Below are positions 7,157-13,464 of a stretch of 16,121 nucleotides of DNA, piece by piece. Below the pieces are notes generated by a model. The model ran no database searches, was not told where the DNA came from, and saw nothing but the letters and a program-made list of their open reading frames with translations. The stretch's first letter is position 1. Each line of letters opens with the position of its first letter. The stretch is from NCBI GenBank assembly GCA_019119745.1, contig DWWI01000220.1:1-16121 (forward strand). The letters are read 5' to 3'. This stretch comes from Candidatus Mediterraneibacter gallistercoris (GTDB lineage: Bacteria; Bacillota_A; Clostridia; Lachnospirales; Lachnospiraceae). A program made the translations under genes and the position numbers.

Positions 7157-8881
7157 ATGAATCTGAAAGATATGTTTAAGAAGACGAGCGGCAGATCATA
7201 TTATATTTCTCTGCGGAATTCCCGTCCGGAAGTTCCGACAGGACTTCTGCGCAAATGTAATAAGTGCGGGGCGGCCATCATTGCTGAGGATGTCAAGAAC
7301 GGTTATTATATCTGCCCGAAATGCCATGGCTATTTCCGTGTGCATGCTTACAGACGGATTGAGATGATCGCGGACGAGGGATCATTTGAAGAGTGGGACA
7401 AGGAGATGGATTTTGTCAATCCGTTGGATTTTAAAGGGTATGAAGACAAGATCAACCATCTGAAAGAGCGCACAAAGCTGAATGAAGCAGTTGTGACAGG
7501 AAAGGTTTTGATCAATGGAAATCCTGCGGTAGTCGGTGTCTGTGACGGCAGATTTATGATGGCGAGTATGGGATGGATCGTGGGAGAGAAGATCACAAGG
7601 GCTGTGGAGAGAGCCACAGAGGAGAAACTCCCCGTGATCATCTTTACCTGTTCCGGCGGTGCTCGTATGCAGGAAGGAATCGTGTCACTTATGCAGATGG
7701 CCAAGACGTCGGCGGCGCTTAAGAAACACAGCGATGCCGGTCAGCTCTATGTCTCCGTGCTGACGGATCCTACTACAGGCGGTGTGACGGCAAGTTTTGC
7801 TATGCTGGGAGATATTATCCTTGCAGAACCGAAAGCACTGATCGGTTTCGCAGGCCCCCGTGTCATCGAGCAGACTATCGGCCAGAAACTGCCGAAAGGC
7901 TTTCAGCGTTCTGAGTTCCTTCTGGATCACGGATTTGTGGACCGCATTGTAGAAAGAGAAGAGTTAAAAGATGTACTCGCTCAGATCCTTAAGATGCATC
8001 ATTCGGCGGATGTCGCGGAAGTGAAGGAAGCTCTTAAGGATGCCGCGAAGAAGAGCGTGGATGAAAAGGCGGAAACTGTAAAAGAACAGATTAAAAGTTC
8101 ACTGGATGCATGGGAGCGTGTGCAGATTTCCAGAAAGAAGGACCGTCCGGTAGGAACAGATTATATTGACGCTCTGTTTACGGATTTTATGGAATTCCAC
8201 GGAGACCGCTATTTTAAAGACGACCATGCAATAGTCGGAGGAATCGCATATTTCCACGGGATTCCCGTGACTGTGATTGCTCAGGCAAAAGGAAAGACGA
8301 CAAAAGAGAATCTGGACCGGAACTTCTCTATGCCTTCTCCGGACGGATACCGCAAGGCACTTCGGCTCATGAAGCAGGCTGAAAAATTCGGACGTCCGGT
8401 CATCTGCTTTGTAGACACGCCGGGAGCGTTCTGCGGGCTGGAGGCAGAAGAACGGGGCCAGGGCGAGGCAATCGCCAGAAATCTGTTTGAACTTTCCGGA
8501 CTGAAAGTTCCGGTGCTCTCTGTCGTGATCGGAGAAGGCGGAAGCGGCGGCGCGCTTGCAATGGCTGTTGCTGATGAGGTATGGATGCTTGAAAATGCAA
8601 TTTACTCTGTACTTTCACCGGAGGGATTTGCAAGTATTCTCTGGAAAGACAGCAAGAGAGCCAGCGAAGCGGCCGAAGTTATGAAACTTACGGCAGGAGA
8701 TCTGAAACGTCTAGGTATTATCGAACAGGTAATCCCGGAGCCGGAAGAGTTCACGGATGAAAATATGGAAGGCGTATGTGAGGATCTGGACGGAAGGATC
8801 GCCGCATTTTTAGAGTGTTATACAGAATACAGCGCGGACGAACTGACAGCAAAGCGTTATGACAGATTCCGCAGGATGTAA
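7157..8881 (+). CDS. accDA: Fused acetyl-CoA carboxylase carboxyltransferase, beta and alpha parts
   Basis: This single 574-residue protein moves the carboxyl group from carboxybiotin-AccB to acetyl-CoA, giving malonyl-CoA. The N-terminal AccD part (about 1-285) starts with a zinc ribbon with Cys pairs C34/C37 and C53/C56 and contains [19 protein letters not shown]. The C-terminal AccA part (about 300-574) contains [50 protein letters not shown] and [12 protein letters not shown]. Most bacteria encode AccD and AccA separately. The frame here is continuous, with no stop or frameshift, so the fusion is real. The AccA N-terminal region is shorter than in E. coli and serves as the linker. A strong AGGAGGT ribosome site (7142-7148) lies just outside the preceding palindrome. 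Confidence 0.96.
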   Translation: MNLKDMFKKTSGRSYYISLRNSRPEVPTGLLRKCNKCGAAIIAEDVKNGYYICPKCHGYFRVHAYRRIEMIADEGSFEEWDKEMDFVNPLDFKGYEDKINHLKERTKLNEAVVTGKVLINGNPAVVGVCDGRFMMASMGWIVGEKITRAVERATEEKLPVIIFTCSGGARMQEGIVSLMQMAKTSAALKKHSDAGQLYVSVLTDPTTGGVTASFAMLGDIILAEPKALIGFAGPRVIEQTIGQKLPKGFQRSEFLLDHGFVDRIVEREELKDVLAQILKMHHSADVAEVKEALKDAAKKSVDEKAETVKEQIKSSLDAWERVQISRKKDRPVGTDYIDALFTDFMEFHGDRYFKDDHAIVGGIAYFHGIPVTVIAQAKGKTTKENLDRNFSMPSPDGYRKALRLMKQAEKFGRPVICFVDTPGAFCGLEAEERGQGEAIARNLFELSGLKVPVLSVVIGEGGSGGALAMAVADEVWMLENAIYSVLSPEGFASILWKDSKRASEAAEVMKLTAGDLKRLGIIEQVIPEPEEFTDENMEGVCEDLDGRIAAFLECYTEYSADELTAKRYDRFRRM

Positions 8882-8883
8882 GT

Positions 8884-8944
8884 AACAGTTCAGCCGGAGT
8901 GAGCGAGTTAGTGCGGCTCTGCGAATGGCGCGGGCTGAAATGTT
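8884..8944. repeat. Inverted repeat in accDA-fabK2 spacer, related to the accC-accDA one
   Basis: AACAGTTCAGCC (8884-8895) faces GGCTGAAATGTT (8933-8944) with one mismatch. The left arm is identical to 7018-7029, and in both cases it sits at or just after the stop codon of the upstream gene. The right sides also share GGCGCG followed by GCTGAA. An alternative 5-bp stem, AGCCG (8892-8896) with CGGCT (8914-8918), is possible. It appears to be a shorter, diverged member of the same family. Confidence 0.45.
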
Positions 8945-8962
8945 GCGGAAGAGAGGTTTAAT

Positions 8963-10015
8963 ATGAAGAATCTGAAGATTGGTGAAAAACTGACCCGTAT
9001 CCCCCTGATCCAGGGCGGTATGGGCGTAGGTATAAGCCTCGGCAGGCTGGCAGGATCGGTTGCAAAGGAAGGCGGCATCGGAATTATTTCCACCGCGCAG
9101 ATCGGATACAGGGAACCGGACTTTGACGCGGATCCGGCCGGAGCTAATTTAAGGGCGATTGAGAGCGAAATGAAGAAAGCCCGTGCAATTTCTCCGGACG
9201 GGATCATAGGATATAATGTGATGACGGCGCTGAAAGAGCATGCCGCTCACATAAAGGCGGCTGTCAAAGCGGGCGCGGATATTATCATATCAGGCGCCGG
9301 CCTTCCCACAGATCTTCCGGCGCTTACCGAAGGGAGCAGTACAAAGATCGCTCCGATCGTATCCACAGATAAATCGGCCAATGTAATCCTGAAATACTGG
9401 GACAGGAAATACAAAAGAACAGCAGACCTCGTAGTAATCGAAGGTCCTCAGGCGGGAGGTCATCTTGGATTTAAGAAAGAGGAACTCGCGGAATATACAC
9501 CGGAAACCTATGGCGGAGAAATACAGCGTATTATCCGGACCGTGAAGAAATATGGAGAGAAGTACGGTGTGGAGATTCCGGTAGTAGTTGCAGGCGGCAT
9601 TTATGACAGCGCTGATGTAAAACGTGTTATGGATCTGGGGGCTGACGGCGTGCAGGTGGCGACCCGTTTTGTCACGACTGAAGAGTGCGATGCCGATATC
9701 CGCTATAAGGAGGCGTATATCCATGCATCTGAGAAGGATATTGCAATTGTGAAAAGTCCGGTGGGAATGCCTGGGCGGGCTATTATCAACCCGCTCATGA
9801 AACGCGTAGCAGAAGGTGAGAAGATTCCTCACAGTCCGTGCCACAGATGTCTGGCAAAATGCAATCCCGCCGATATTCCGTATTGTATTACTGACGGACT
9901 GATCAACGCCGTGAAGGGAAACATTGAAGAAGGCCTGATCTTCTGTGGAGCGAAAGCGTGGAAAGCTCAGAAGATTGATACTGTAAGAGAAGCGGTTCAG
10001 GAATTATTTGTCTGA
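8963..10015 (+). CDS. FabK-like / nitronate monooxygenase family flavoprotein
   Basis: This 350-residue FMN TIM-barrel protein belongs to the superfamily of nitronate monooxygenase and FabK. It shows IPLIQGGMGVGIS at 13-25, QAGGHLG with H167, VVVAGGIYDSADV near 207-219 and GVQVATRFVTTEEC near 229-242. It lacks the C-terminal GSVMAGQIAG of FabK. Instead it has a cysteine cluster C293-x2-C296-x3-C300-x7-C308 in PCHRCLAKCNPADIPYC, plus C328. Its place at the end of the fab operon, before fabT, hints at a lipid-related role such as a second enoyl reductase. Sequence alone fits oxidation of nitronates or another enoyl substrate equally well. A GAGAGG ribosome site precedes ATG 8963. The family is certain; the exact reaction is not. 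Confidence 0.85.
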   Translation: MKNLKIGEKLTRIPLIQGGMGVGISLGRLAGSVAKEGGIGIISTAQIGYREPDFDADPAGANLRAIESEMKKARAISPDGIIGYNVMTALKEHAAHIKAAVKAGADIIISGAGLPTDLPALTEGSSTKIAPIVSTDKSANVILKYWDRKYKRTADLVVIEGPQAGGHLGFKKEELAEYTPETYGGEIQRIIRTVKKYGEKYGVEIPVVVAGGIYDSADVKRVMDLGADGVQVATRFVTTEECDADIRYKEAYIHASEKDIAIVKSPVGMPGRAIINPLMKRVAEGEKIPHSPCHRCLAKCNPADIPYCITDGLINAVKGNIEEGLIFCGAKAWKAQKIDTVREAVQELFV

Positions 10016-10016
10016 C

Positions 10017-10038
10017 TGATAAAATACTGCAGAAGTAT
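10017..10038 (+). promoter_or_regulatory. Possible fabT promoter with overlapping dyad
   Basis: An extended -10 element, TGA followed by TAAAAT, is at 10017-10025. The best -35 match, TTCAGG at 9996-10001, is weak. A dyad ATACT-gcaga-AGTAT (10024-10038) would overlap the start of transcription and is a candidate autoregulatory site. This is inference from short motifs. Confidence 0.3.
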
Positions 10039-10086
10039 ACCATATGCCGCGGGATGTACGGCAGATTCGATGAAAGGAGAAACCGG

Positions 10087-10539
10087 ATGGACCCACACGA
10101 AACCATCAATGATATTCTGGTAAGTCTGTTTAATGACATATTAAAACTGGAAGAAGAGGCAATCATTACAGATGAGTTTAAGGACATCACAAATAATGAT
10201 ATGCATATCATAGAGGCAGTCGGATTATCCGGTGAAAATACCATGTCTGTTGTGGCTAAGAAACTGGGCATCACGGCAGGGTCTCTTACGACGTCTGTCA
10301 ACAGTCTTGTTAATAAAAAGTATGTGACAAGGCAGAGAAGCAAAGAAGACAGACGTGTCGTATTTCTAAAGCTTACGGAAAAGGGAAAACGTGCATATGA
10401 GCATCACTGTGAATATCACCGTCAGATGACTGAGGCGGTGATCAACAGACTGGATGAAAGTGAGATTCCTGTCTTGATCAAGACACTTACAGGATTGTCA
10501 GACTTTTTCAAGGGATATAACAATCAGATAAATAATTGA
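10087..10539 (+). CDS. fabT: MarR-family regulator, FabT-like
   Basis: With the start at ATG 10087 (AGGAG at 10075-10079, 7-nt gap) the protein has 150 residues. An upstream in-frame ATG at 10054 has no good ribosome site. The N-terminal segment NDILVSLFNDILKLEEEAI resembles FabT of streptococci. The winged helix-turn-helix spans about 50-100: MSVVAKKLGITAGSLTTSVNSL as the recognition region, and RQRSKEDRRVVFLKLTEKG as the wing with the DRR motif. In lactic bacteria FabT represses fab genes, with acyl-ACP as corepressor. The position at the end of the fab operon supports the same role here. No exact FabT-type operator was found in the window; the main one is expected upstream of the operon. 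Confidence 0.85.
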   Translation: MDPHETINDILVSLFNDILKLEEEAIITDEFKDITNNDMHIIEAVGLSGENTMSVVAKKLGITAGSLTTSVNSLVNKKYVTRQRSKEDRRVVFLKLTEKGKRAYEHHCEYHRQMTEAVINRLDESEIPVLIKTLTGLSDFFKGYNNQINN

Positions 10540-10559
10540 TGTAAAAGAAACAAAAAAAT

Positions 10560-10588
10560 TTGACCTTTTTCAAAAAATGAGGTACAAT
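10560..10588 (+). promoter_or_regulatory. Promoter for the DUF6465-like gene
   Basis: TTGACC at 10560-10565 and TACAAT at 10583-10588 are separated by exactly 17 nt, in an A/T-rich stretch 21 nt after the fabT stop. Transcription would start near 10595 and leave a leader of about 95 nt. TTTGA (10559-10563) and TCAAA (10570-10574) form a dyad over the -35 and spacer. Its 6-nt spacing differs from the 3-nt spacing I recall for FabT boxes. Confidence 0.7.
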
Positions 10589-10629
10589 CCCCTATGGAAC
10601 ACGAGGATTGAGTTGAATGTTTATGGACA

Positions 10630-10690
10630 CGACCGGGATGAGGCCGTAGTCGGAAATACTTGGTAAGTTATTTTAGGAGGGACAAGTATT
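10630..10690 (+). promoter_or_regulatory. Leader hairpins enclosing the ribosome binding site
   Basis: The first hairpin pairs CGACCGG (10630-10636) with CCG-TA-GTCG (10644-10652) with a 2-nt bulge. The second pairs AATACTTG (10655-10662) perfectly with CAAGTATT (10683-10690), directly against the ATG at 10691. Its 20-nt loop holds AGGAGGG (10675-10681). The fold could modulate translation of the downstream gene. The pairing is seen directly; the regulatory effect is inferred. Confidence 0.45.
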
Positions 10691-11248
10691 ATGGCAGTAA
10701 AGAAAACAACTGGGACAGCAAAGACAACAGCTAAAACAGTAAAGGCTGAACCTGTAAAAAATGAGACGAAGACAGTGAAGGCAGAACCGGTGAAAGCGGA
10801 GCCGGCAAAAGCTGAAGCCAAGACTGTAAAAGCAGAGAGTGCAAAAGCGATCGAGACAAAGAAAGATACAACGAAAAAGCTTGAGACAAAAGCAGGAGTT
10901 TTAGTAGATACACCTGCAGCAGAAGAAAAGAAAACAACAGCTGCAAAGAAGACAACAGCCAAGAAAGCAACTGCGAAGAAGACAACAGCCAAGAAAACAA
11001 CAGCTGCAAAAGCGACGACAAAGAAAGCAGCAGCTAAGAAGACTGAGATTAAGACGGAGATGTATCTGCAGTTCGCCGGCAAAGAGTATTCTCAGGAAGA
11101 GATCCTTCAGAAAGTAAAAGACATCTGGACATATGACCTGCATCAGAATGTAGATGATATCAAAGATGTTCAGCTTTATCTGAAACCGGAAGAGTCAGCC
11201 GCGTATTATGTCGTAAACGGCGTAGAGAGCGGAAAGGTAGTCCTGTAA
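10691..11248 (+). CDS. Ala/Lys/Thr-rich protein, probable DUF6465 family
   Basis: This 185-residue protein has two parts. Residues 1-118 are low-complexity and very basic, with KTVKAEPVK-type repeats (about 16-50) and then repeats of AKKTTAKK (about 80-117). The tail resembles histone H1-like or HU-extension tails. Residues 119-185 form a compact domain with YLQFAGKEY, a helix EEILQKVKDIW, DVQLYLKPEESAAYYVVNG and GKVVL. This fits my recollection of DUF6465, found mainly in Clostridia. There is no signal peptide or membrane segment. The basic tail suggests binding to DNA, RNA or another polyanion, but no function is established. It is a single-gene unit with its own promoter, leader and strong terminator, which suggests high expression. 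Confidence 0.8.
   Translation: MAVKKTTGTAKTTAKTVKAEPVKNETKTVKAEPVKAEPAKAEAKTVKAESAKAIETKKDTTKKLETKAGVLVDTPAAEEKKTTAAKKTTAKKATAKKTTAKKTTAAKATTKKAAAKKTEIKTEMYLQFAGKEYSQEEILQKVKDIWTYDLHQNVDDIKDVQLYLKPEESAAYYVVNGVESGKVVL
10946..10996 (+). repeat. Internal 21-bp coding repeat
   Basis: The same 21 bases occur at 10946-10966 and 10976-10996, 30 nt apart, and encode KKTTAKK units of the lysine-rich tail. Identity at the third codon positions suggests recent duplication or slippage. The repeat number may vary between strains. Confidence 0.6.
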
Positions 11249-11262
11249 TAGACAATGTACAT

Positions 11263-11306
11263 AATCCTCTGTTTACTGTAAGGTTTACGGTAAGCAGGGG
11301 ATTTTT
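11263..11306 (+). terminator. Strong intrinsic terminator after the DUF6465-like gene
   Basis: An 18-19-bp stem with several G-U pairs is formed by 11263-11281 and 11285-11303, with a 3-5-nt loop. It is followed at once by TTTTTAT. It lies 14 nt after the stop codon and closes the single-gene unit. Confidence 0.9.
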
Positions 11307-11329
11307 ATATGGGAATTTCTTTTCAGGCG

Positions 11330-11338
11330 TGCTACAAT
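11330..11338 (+). promoter_or_regulatory. Extended -10 promoter for the HD-domain gene
   Basis: TGC followed by TACAAT (11330-11338) is an extended -10 element. A -35 at the right distance (TGGGAA, 11310-11315) matches poorly. It lies just after the terminator at 11263-11306, so the next unit needs its own promoter. Confidence 0.5.
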
Positions 11339-11370
11339 AAAAAGCAGAGAGCACTCATCAGAGGAAAGAA

Positions 11371-12000
11371 ATGGAGATGACCGGGATGGAAACGAAACAG
11401 AGTGAGGTTCAGAAGGAGAGACTTGAGCAGCAGATCAGATTTATCATTGAAGTGGATAAAGTAAAAAATATTTTTCGCCAGACGTATCTGGCAGACGGGC
11501 AGCGCAAAGAAAATGATGCTGAACATTCGTGGCATCTTGCGCTGTCCGCCGTGCTTTTGAAGGAACACATGAAGGAAGATGTGGATCTGATGAAAGTGAT
11601 GATCATGGTATTGATCCATGATCTGGTGGAGATTGACGCCGGAGACACTTATGCTTATGATGCTGCCGGCGCTGTCACAAAGCGGGAGCGTGAGGTGAAA
11701 GCTGCCGATCGTATCTTCGGAATTCTTCCGGAAGATCAGGGCACATATTTCCGCAGTCTGTGGGATGAATTCGAAGAGTATGAGAGCGCGGACGCGAAGT
11801 TTGCCCATCTGCTGGATAATTTTCAGCCTCTGCTGCTAAATGACGCGTCGGACGGCAGGAGCTGGATGGAGCACGAAGTCCACAAGTCTCAGGTATGCAA
11901 ACGGAATGAAAGAATTCCGGAAACTTCGGAAATCGTGTGGGAGAAAATGCTTGAGATCATGGATAAACATATTGAGAAAGGACATCTTAAAGCAGATTAA
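11371..12000 (+). CDS. HD-domain metal-dependent phosphohydrolase, YfbR/HDDC2-like
   Basis: This 209-residue cytosolic protein belongs to the HD superfamily. It most resembles 5'-deoxynucleotidases of the YfbR/HDDC2 type, which remove phosphate from deoxynucleoside monophosphates. Metal-binding motifs are H52 in NDAEHSWHLA, the H83-D84 pair in VLIHDLVEIDAGDTYAYD with E87 and D92, and a downstream Asp in the DAKFAHLLDNFQ segment (141-152). The helical layout fits the family. ATG 11371 follows GAGGAAAG (11361-11368); ATG 11377 is an alternative start. The Sir2 gene lies 68 nt downstream without an intervening terminator, so the two may be cotranscribed. Substrate preference cannot be read from the sequence. 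Confidence 0.85.
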   Translation: MEMTGMETKQSEVQKERLEQQIRFIIEVDKVKNIFRQTYLADGQRKENDAEHSWHLALSAVLLKEHMKEDVDLMKVMIMVLIHDLVEIDAGDTYAYDAAGAVTKREREVKAADRIFGILPEDQGTYFRSLWDEFEEYESADAKFAHLLDNFQPLLLNDASDGRSWMEHEVHKSQVCKRNERIPETSEIVWEKMLEIMDKHIEKGHLKAD

Positions 12001-12006
12001 GGGAGA

Positions 12007-12026
12007 AACGGTTATAAACGGTTATA
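12007..12026 (+). repeat. Tandem 10-bp direct repeat before the Sir2 gene
   Basis: AACGGTTATA occurs twice back to back (12007-12016 and 12017-12026). It lies in the 68-nt gap between the HD gene and the Sir2 gene. It may be a small duplication or a binding site one helical turn apart. Confidence 0.4.
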
Positions 12027-12068
12027 CCAGAAGCAGCGGTTCATTGTTCAGGAAAGGGGCAGGTCATC

Positions 12069-12797
12069 ATGTATGAAAAAGAAATTGAACAGCTTCAGAA
12101 AATTATAGACGACAGTGAAAGGATCGTGTTTTTCGGCGGAGCAGGAGTGTCAACGGAGAGCGGAATACCGGATTTTCGCAGTGCGGACGGGATTTACCAT
12201 CAGAAATATAAGTACTCTCCGGAGCAGGTGGTAAGCCACAGTTTCTTTATGAAATATCCGGAAGCATTTTATGATTTCTATAAAGATAAGATGATGGCTC
12301 TGGATGCGAAGCCGAATCCTGCTCATCTGAAACTGGCAGAGCTTGAAAAAGCGGGAAAGCTTACCGCAGTAGTCACTCAGAACATCGACGGGCTGCATCA
12401 GGCGGCGGGCAGTAAGACAGTTTATGAGCTGCACGGAAGTATCCACAGAAATTATTGTATGAAGTGCGGAAAATTCTATGACGCACGTTACGTGAAAGAA
12501 TCAGAGGGTGTGCCGCGCTGCGAGTGCGGCGGTATCATAAAGCCGGATGTAGTTCTCTATGAAGAGGGGCTTGACCAGAATGTAATACGGGGAGCCGTCG
12601 AGGCGATCATGTCTGCCGATACGCTTATCATCGGAGGTACATCTTTGGTAGTATATCCGGCAGCAGGATTTATCGATTACTTCAGGGGAAAACATCTTGT
12701 TGTGATCAATAAGTCGTCCACGGGAAGAGCAGTCCGCGCGGAGCTCTCCATCTCTGCGCCGATCGGAGAAATCATGGGACAGATTAAGGTCGGATAA
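12069..12797 (+). CDS. cobB: NAD-dependent protein deacylase, Sir2 family
   Basis: This 242-residue sirtuin removes acyl groups from protein lysines with NAD, forming O-acyl-ADP-ribose and nicotinamide. Visible motifs are GAGVSTESGIPDFR at 24-37, TQNIDGLH at 103-110, the catalytic H122 in ELHGS, zinc ligands C130/C133 and C151/C153, and GGTSLVVYPAA near 194-204. GAGVSTESGIPDFRSADGIY and the general pattern resemble Thermotoga Sir2 (class U) more than SIRT5-like desuccinylases. In bacteria such enzymes regulate acetyl-CoA synthetase and other acetylated enzymes; the target here is unknown. The start at ATG 12069 has GGAAAGGGG and AGG sequences at 12051-12063. A bidirectional terminator follows. 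Confidence 0.93.
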   Translation: MYEKEIEQLQKIIDDSERIVFFGGAGVSTESGIPDFRSADGIYHQKYKYSPEQVVSHSFFMKYPEAFYDFYKDKMMALDAKPNPAHLKLAELEKAGKLTAVVTQNIDGLHQAAGSKTVYELHGSIHRNYCMKCGKFYDARYVKESEGVPRCECGGIIKPDVVLYEEGLDQNVIRGAVEAIMSADTLIIGGTSLVVYPAAGFIDYFRGKHLVVINKSSTGRAVRAELSISAPIGEIMGQIKVG

Positions 12798-12813
12798 ACT
12801 GAAGAAAATACAG

Positions 12814-12859
12814 AAAAAGAGCTCCGGAAAAGTTACGGCACTTTTCCGGGGCTCTTTTT
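12814..12859. terminator. Bidirectional intrinsic terminator
   Basis: A 20-bp stem, 12814-12833 with 12840-12859, has one G-U pair and a 6-nt loop. The arms begin AAAAAGAGC and end GCTCTTTTT, so it has a T-tract on both strands. It lies between the convergent Sir2 gene and the minus-strand membrane protein, whose stop codon overlaps the arm by two bases. Confidence 0.92.
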
Positions 12860-13403
12860 AAAAACAGTATGTATAAATAATATCTGCGATAAACAGTATC
12901 AATAAGATCAGGCTGACGGTATATAATGTCCGGTCAGACATTTTGCCGGTCAGCTTTTTAAACAGCGGCTGCAGCAGATAGAGAAAGACCATACCGCCTA
13001 TGCCGAAACGGATGCTGGGATTCAGTGCGATGCGGCCTTCGAAATTGAAAGGAAACCGGGTGTAATCCCACAGCCATCCGCCCTGAGTGAACTCCATGAT
13101 GTAGCTGGCTATAAGCTCCAGAACGGTTGTGATCACCACGATACCGATAAAAACAAGAACCGGTGTGATCAGTATCTTTCCCGCATACAGACGCTTCTTC
13201 TGGAGACCTCCAAGAGAAAATATCAGGATAAGCGCTCCGACTCCGTAGATGATACAGTACGGGCCGAACAGAACGCCGCGGTTTGAAAATCCCCAGCGGT
13301 ATACGACAACTTCCAGAAACACTTCGTAAATCCACCCGAGGATGGAATACATCATAAAATAAAGATAATATTCGGCAAATTTCTTCTGTATATTCTGCTT
13401 CAT
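12858..13403 (-). CDS. CmpB-like integral membrane protein (putative ABC permease family)
   Basis: With the start at ATG 13403 this is a 181-residue membrane protein. A longer TTG start at 13460 is possible, but AGGGGG lies six bases before ATG 13403 and suits that start. About five membrane helices are predicted by eye: 11-34, 46-64, 77-104, 128-148 and 158-178. Conserved-looking stretches NRGVLFGPYCIIYGVG (41-56) and WDYTRFPFNFEGRIALNPS (112-130) match my recollection of the CmpB family, often labelled putative ABC transporter permease. No ATP-binding partner is nearby, so transport is not shown. It lies 61 nt downstream of the methyltransferase and may be cotranscribed with it. Confidence 0.75.
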   Translation of the reverse strand: MKQNIQKKFAEYYLYFMMYSILGWIYEVFLEVVVYRWGFSNRGVLFGPYCIIYGVGALILIFSLGGLQKKRLYAGKILITPVLVFIGIVVITTVLELIASYIMEFTQGGWLWDYTRFPFNFEGRIALNPSIRFGIGGMVFLYLLQPLFKKLTGKMSDRTLYTVSLILLILFIADIIYTYCF

Positions 13404-13464
13404 ATTTCCCCCTTCGGTAAAATGGTAATTTTCAGCAATAATGTCCGGACTGAACCGCAATCAT

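Noticed and set aside
10559..10574. Possible FabT operator (TTTGA...TCAAA)
   Set aside because: The half-sites are 6 nt apart, not 3 as I recall for FabT boxes, and overlap a normal A/T-rich promoter. Kept only as a note on the promoter entry.
10540..10690. A terminator closing the fab operon after fabT
   Set aside because: No stem followed by a T-tract was found. Only a 5-bp dyad within the promoter is present, so readthrough into the next gene cannot be excluded.
10691..11060. CRISPR-like or tandem-repeat array in the lysine-rich gene
   Set aside because: The repeats are coding, imperfect and in frame with a basic protein tail; spacers are not unique sequences of even length.
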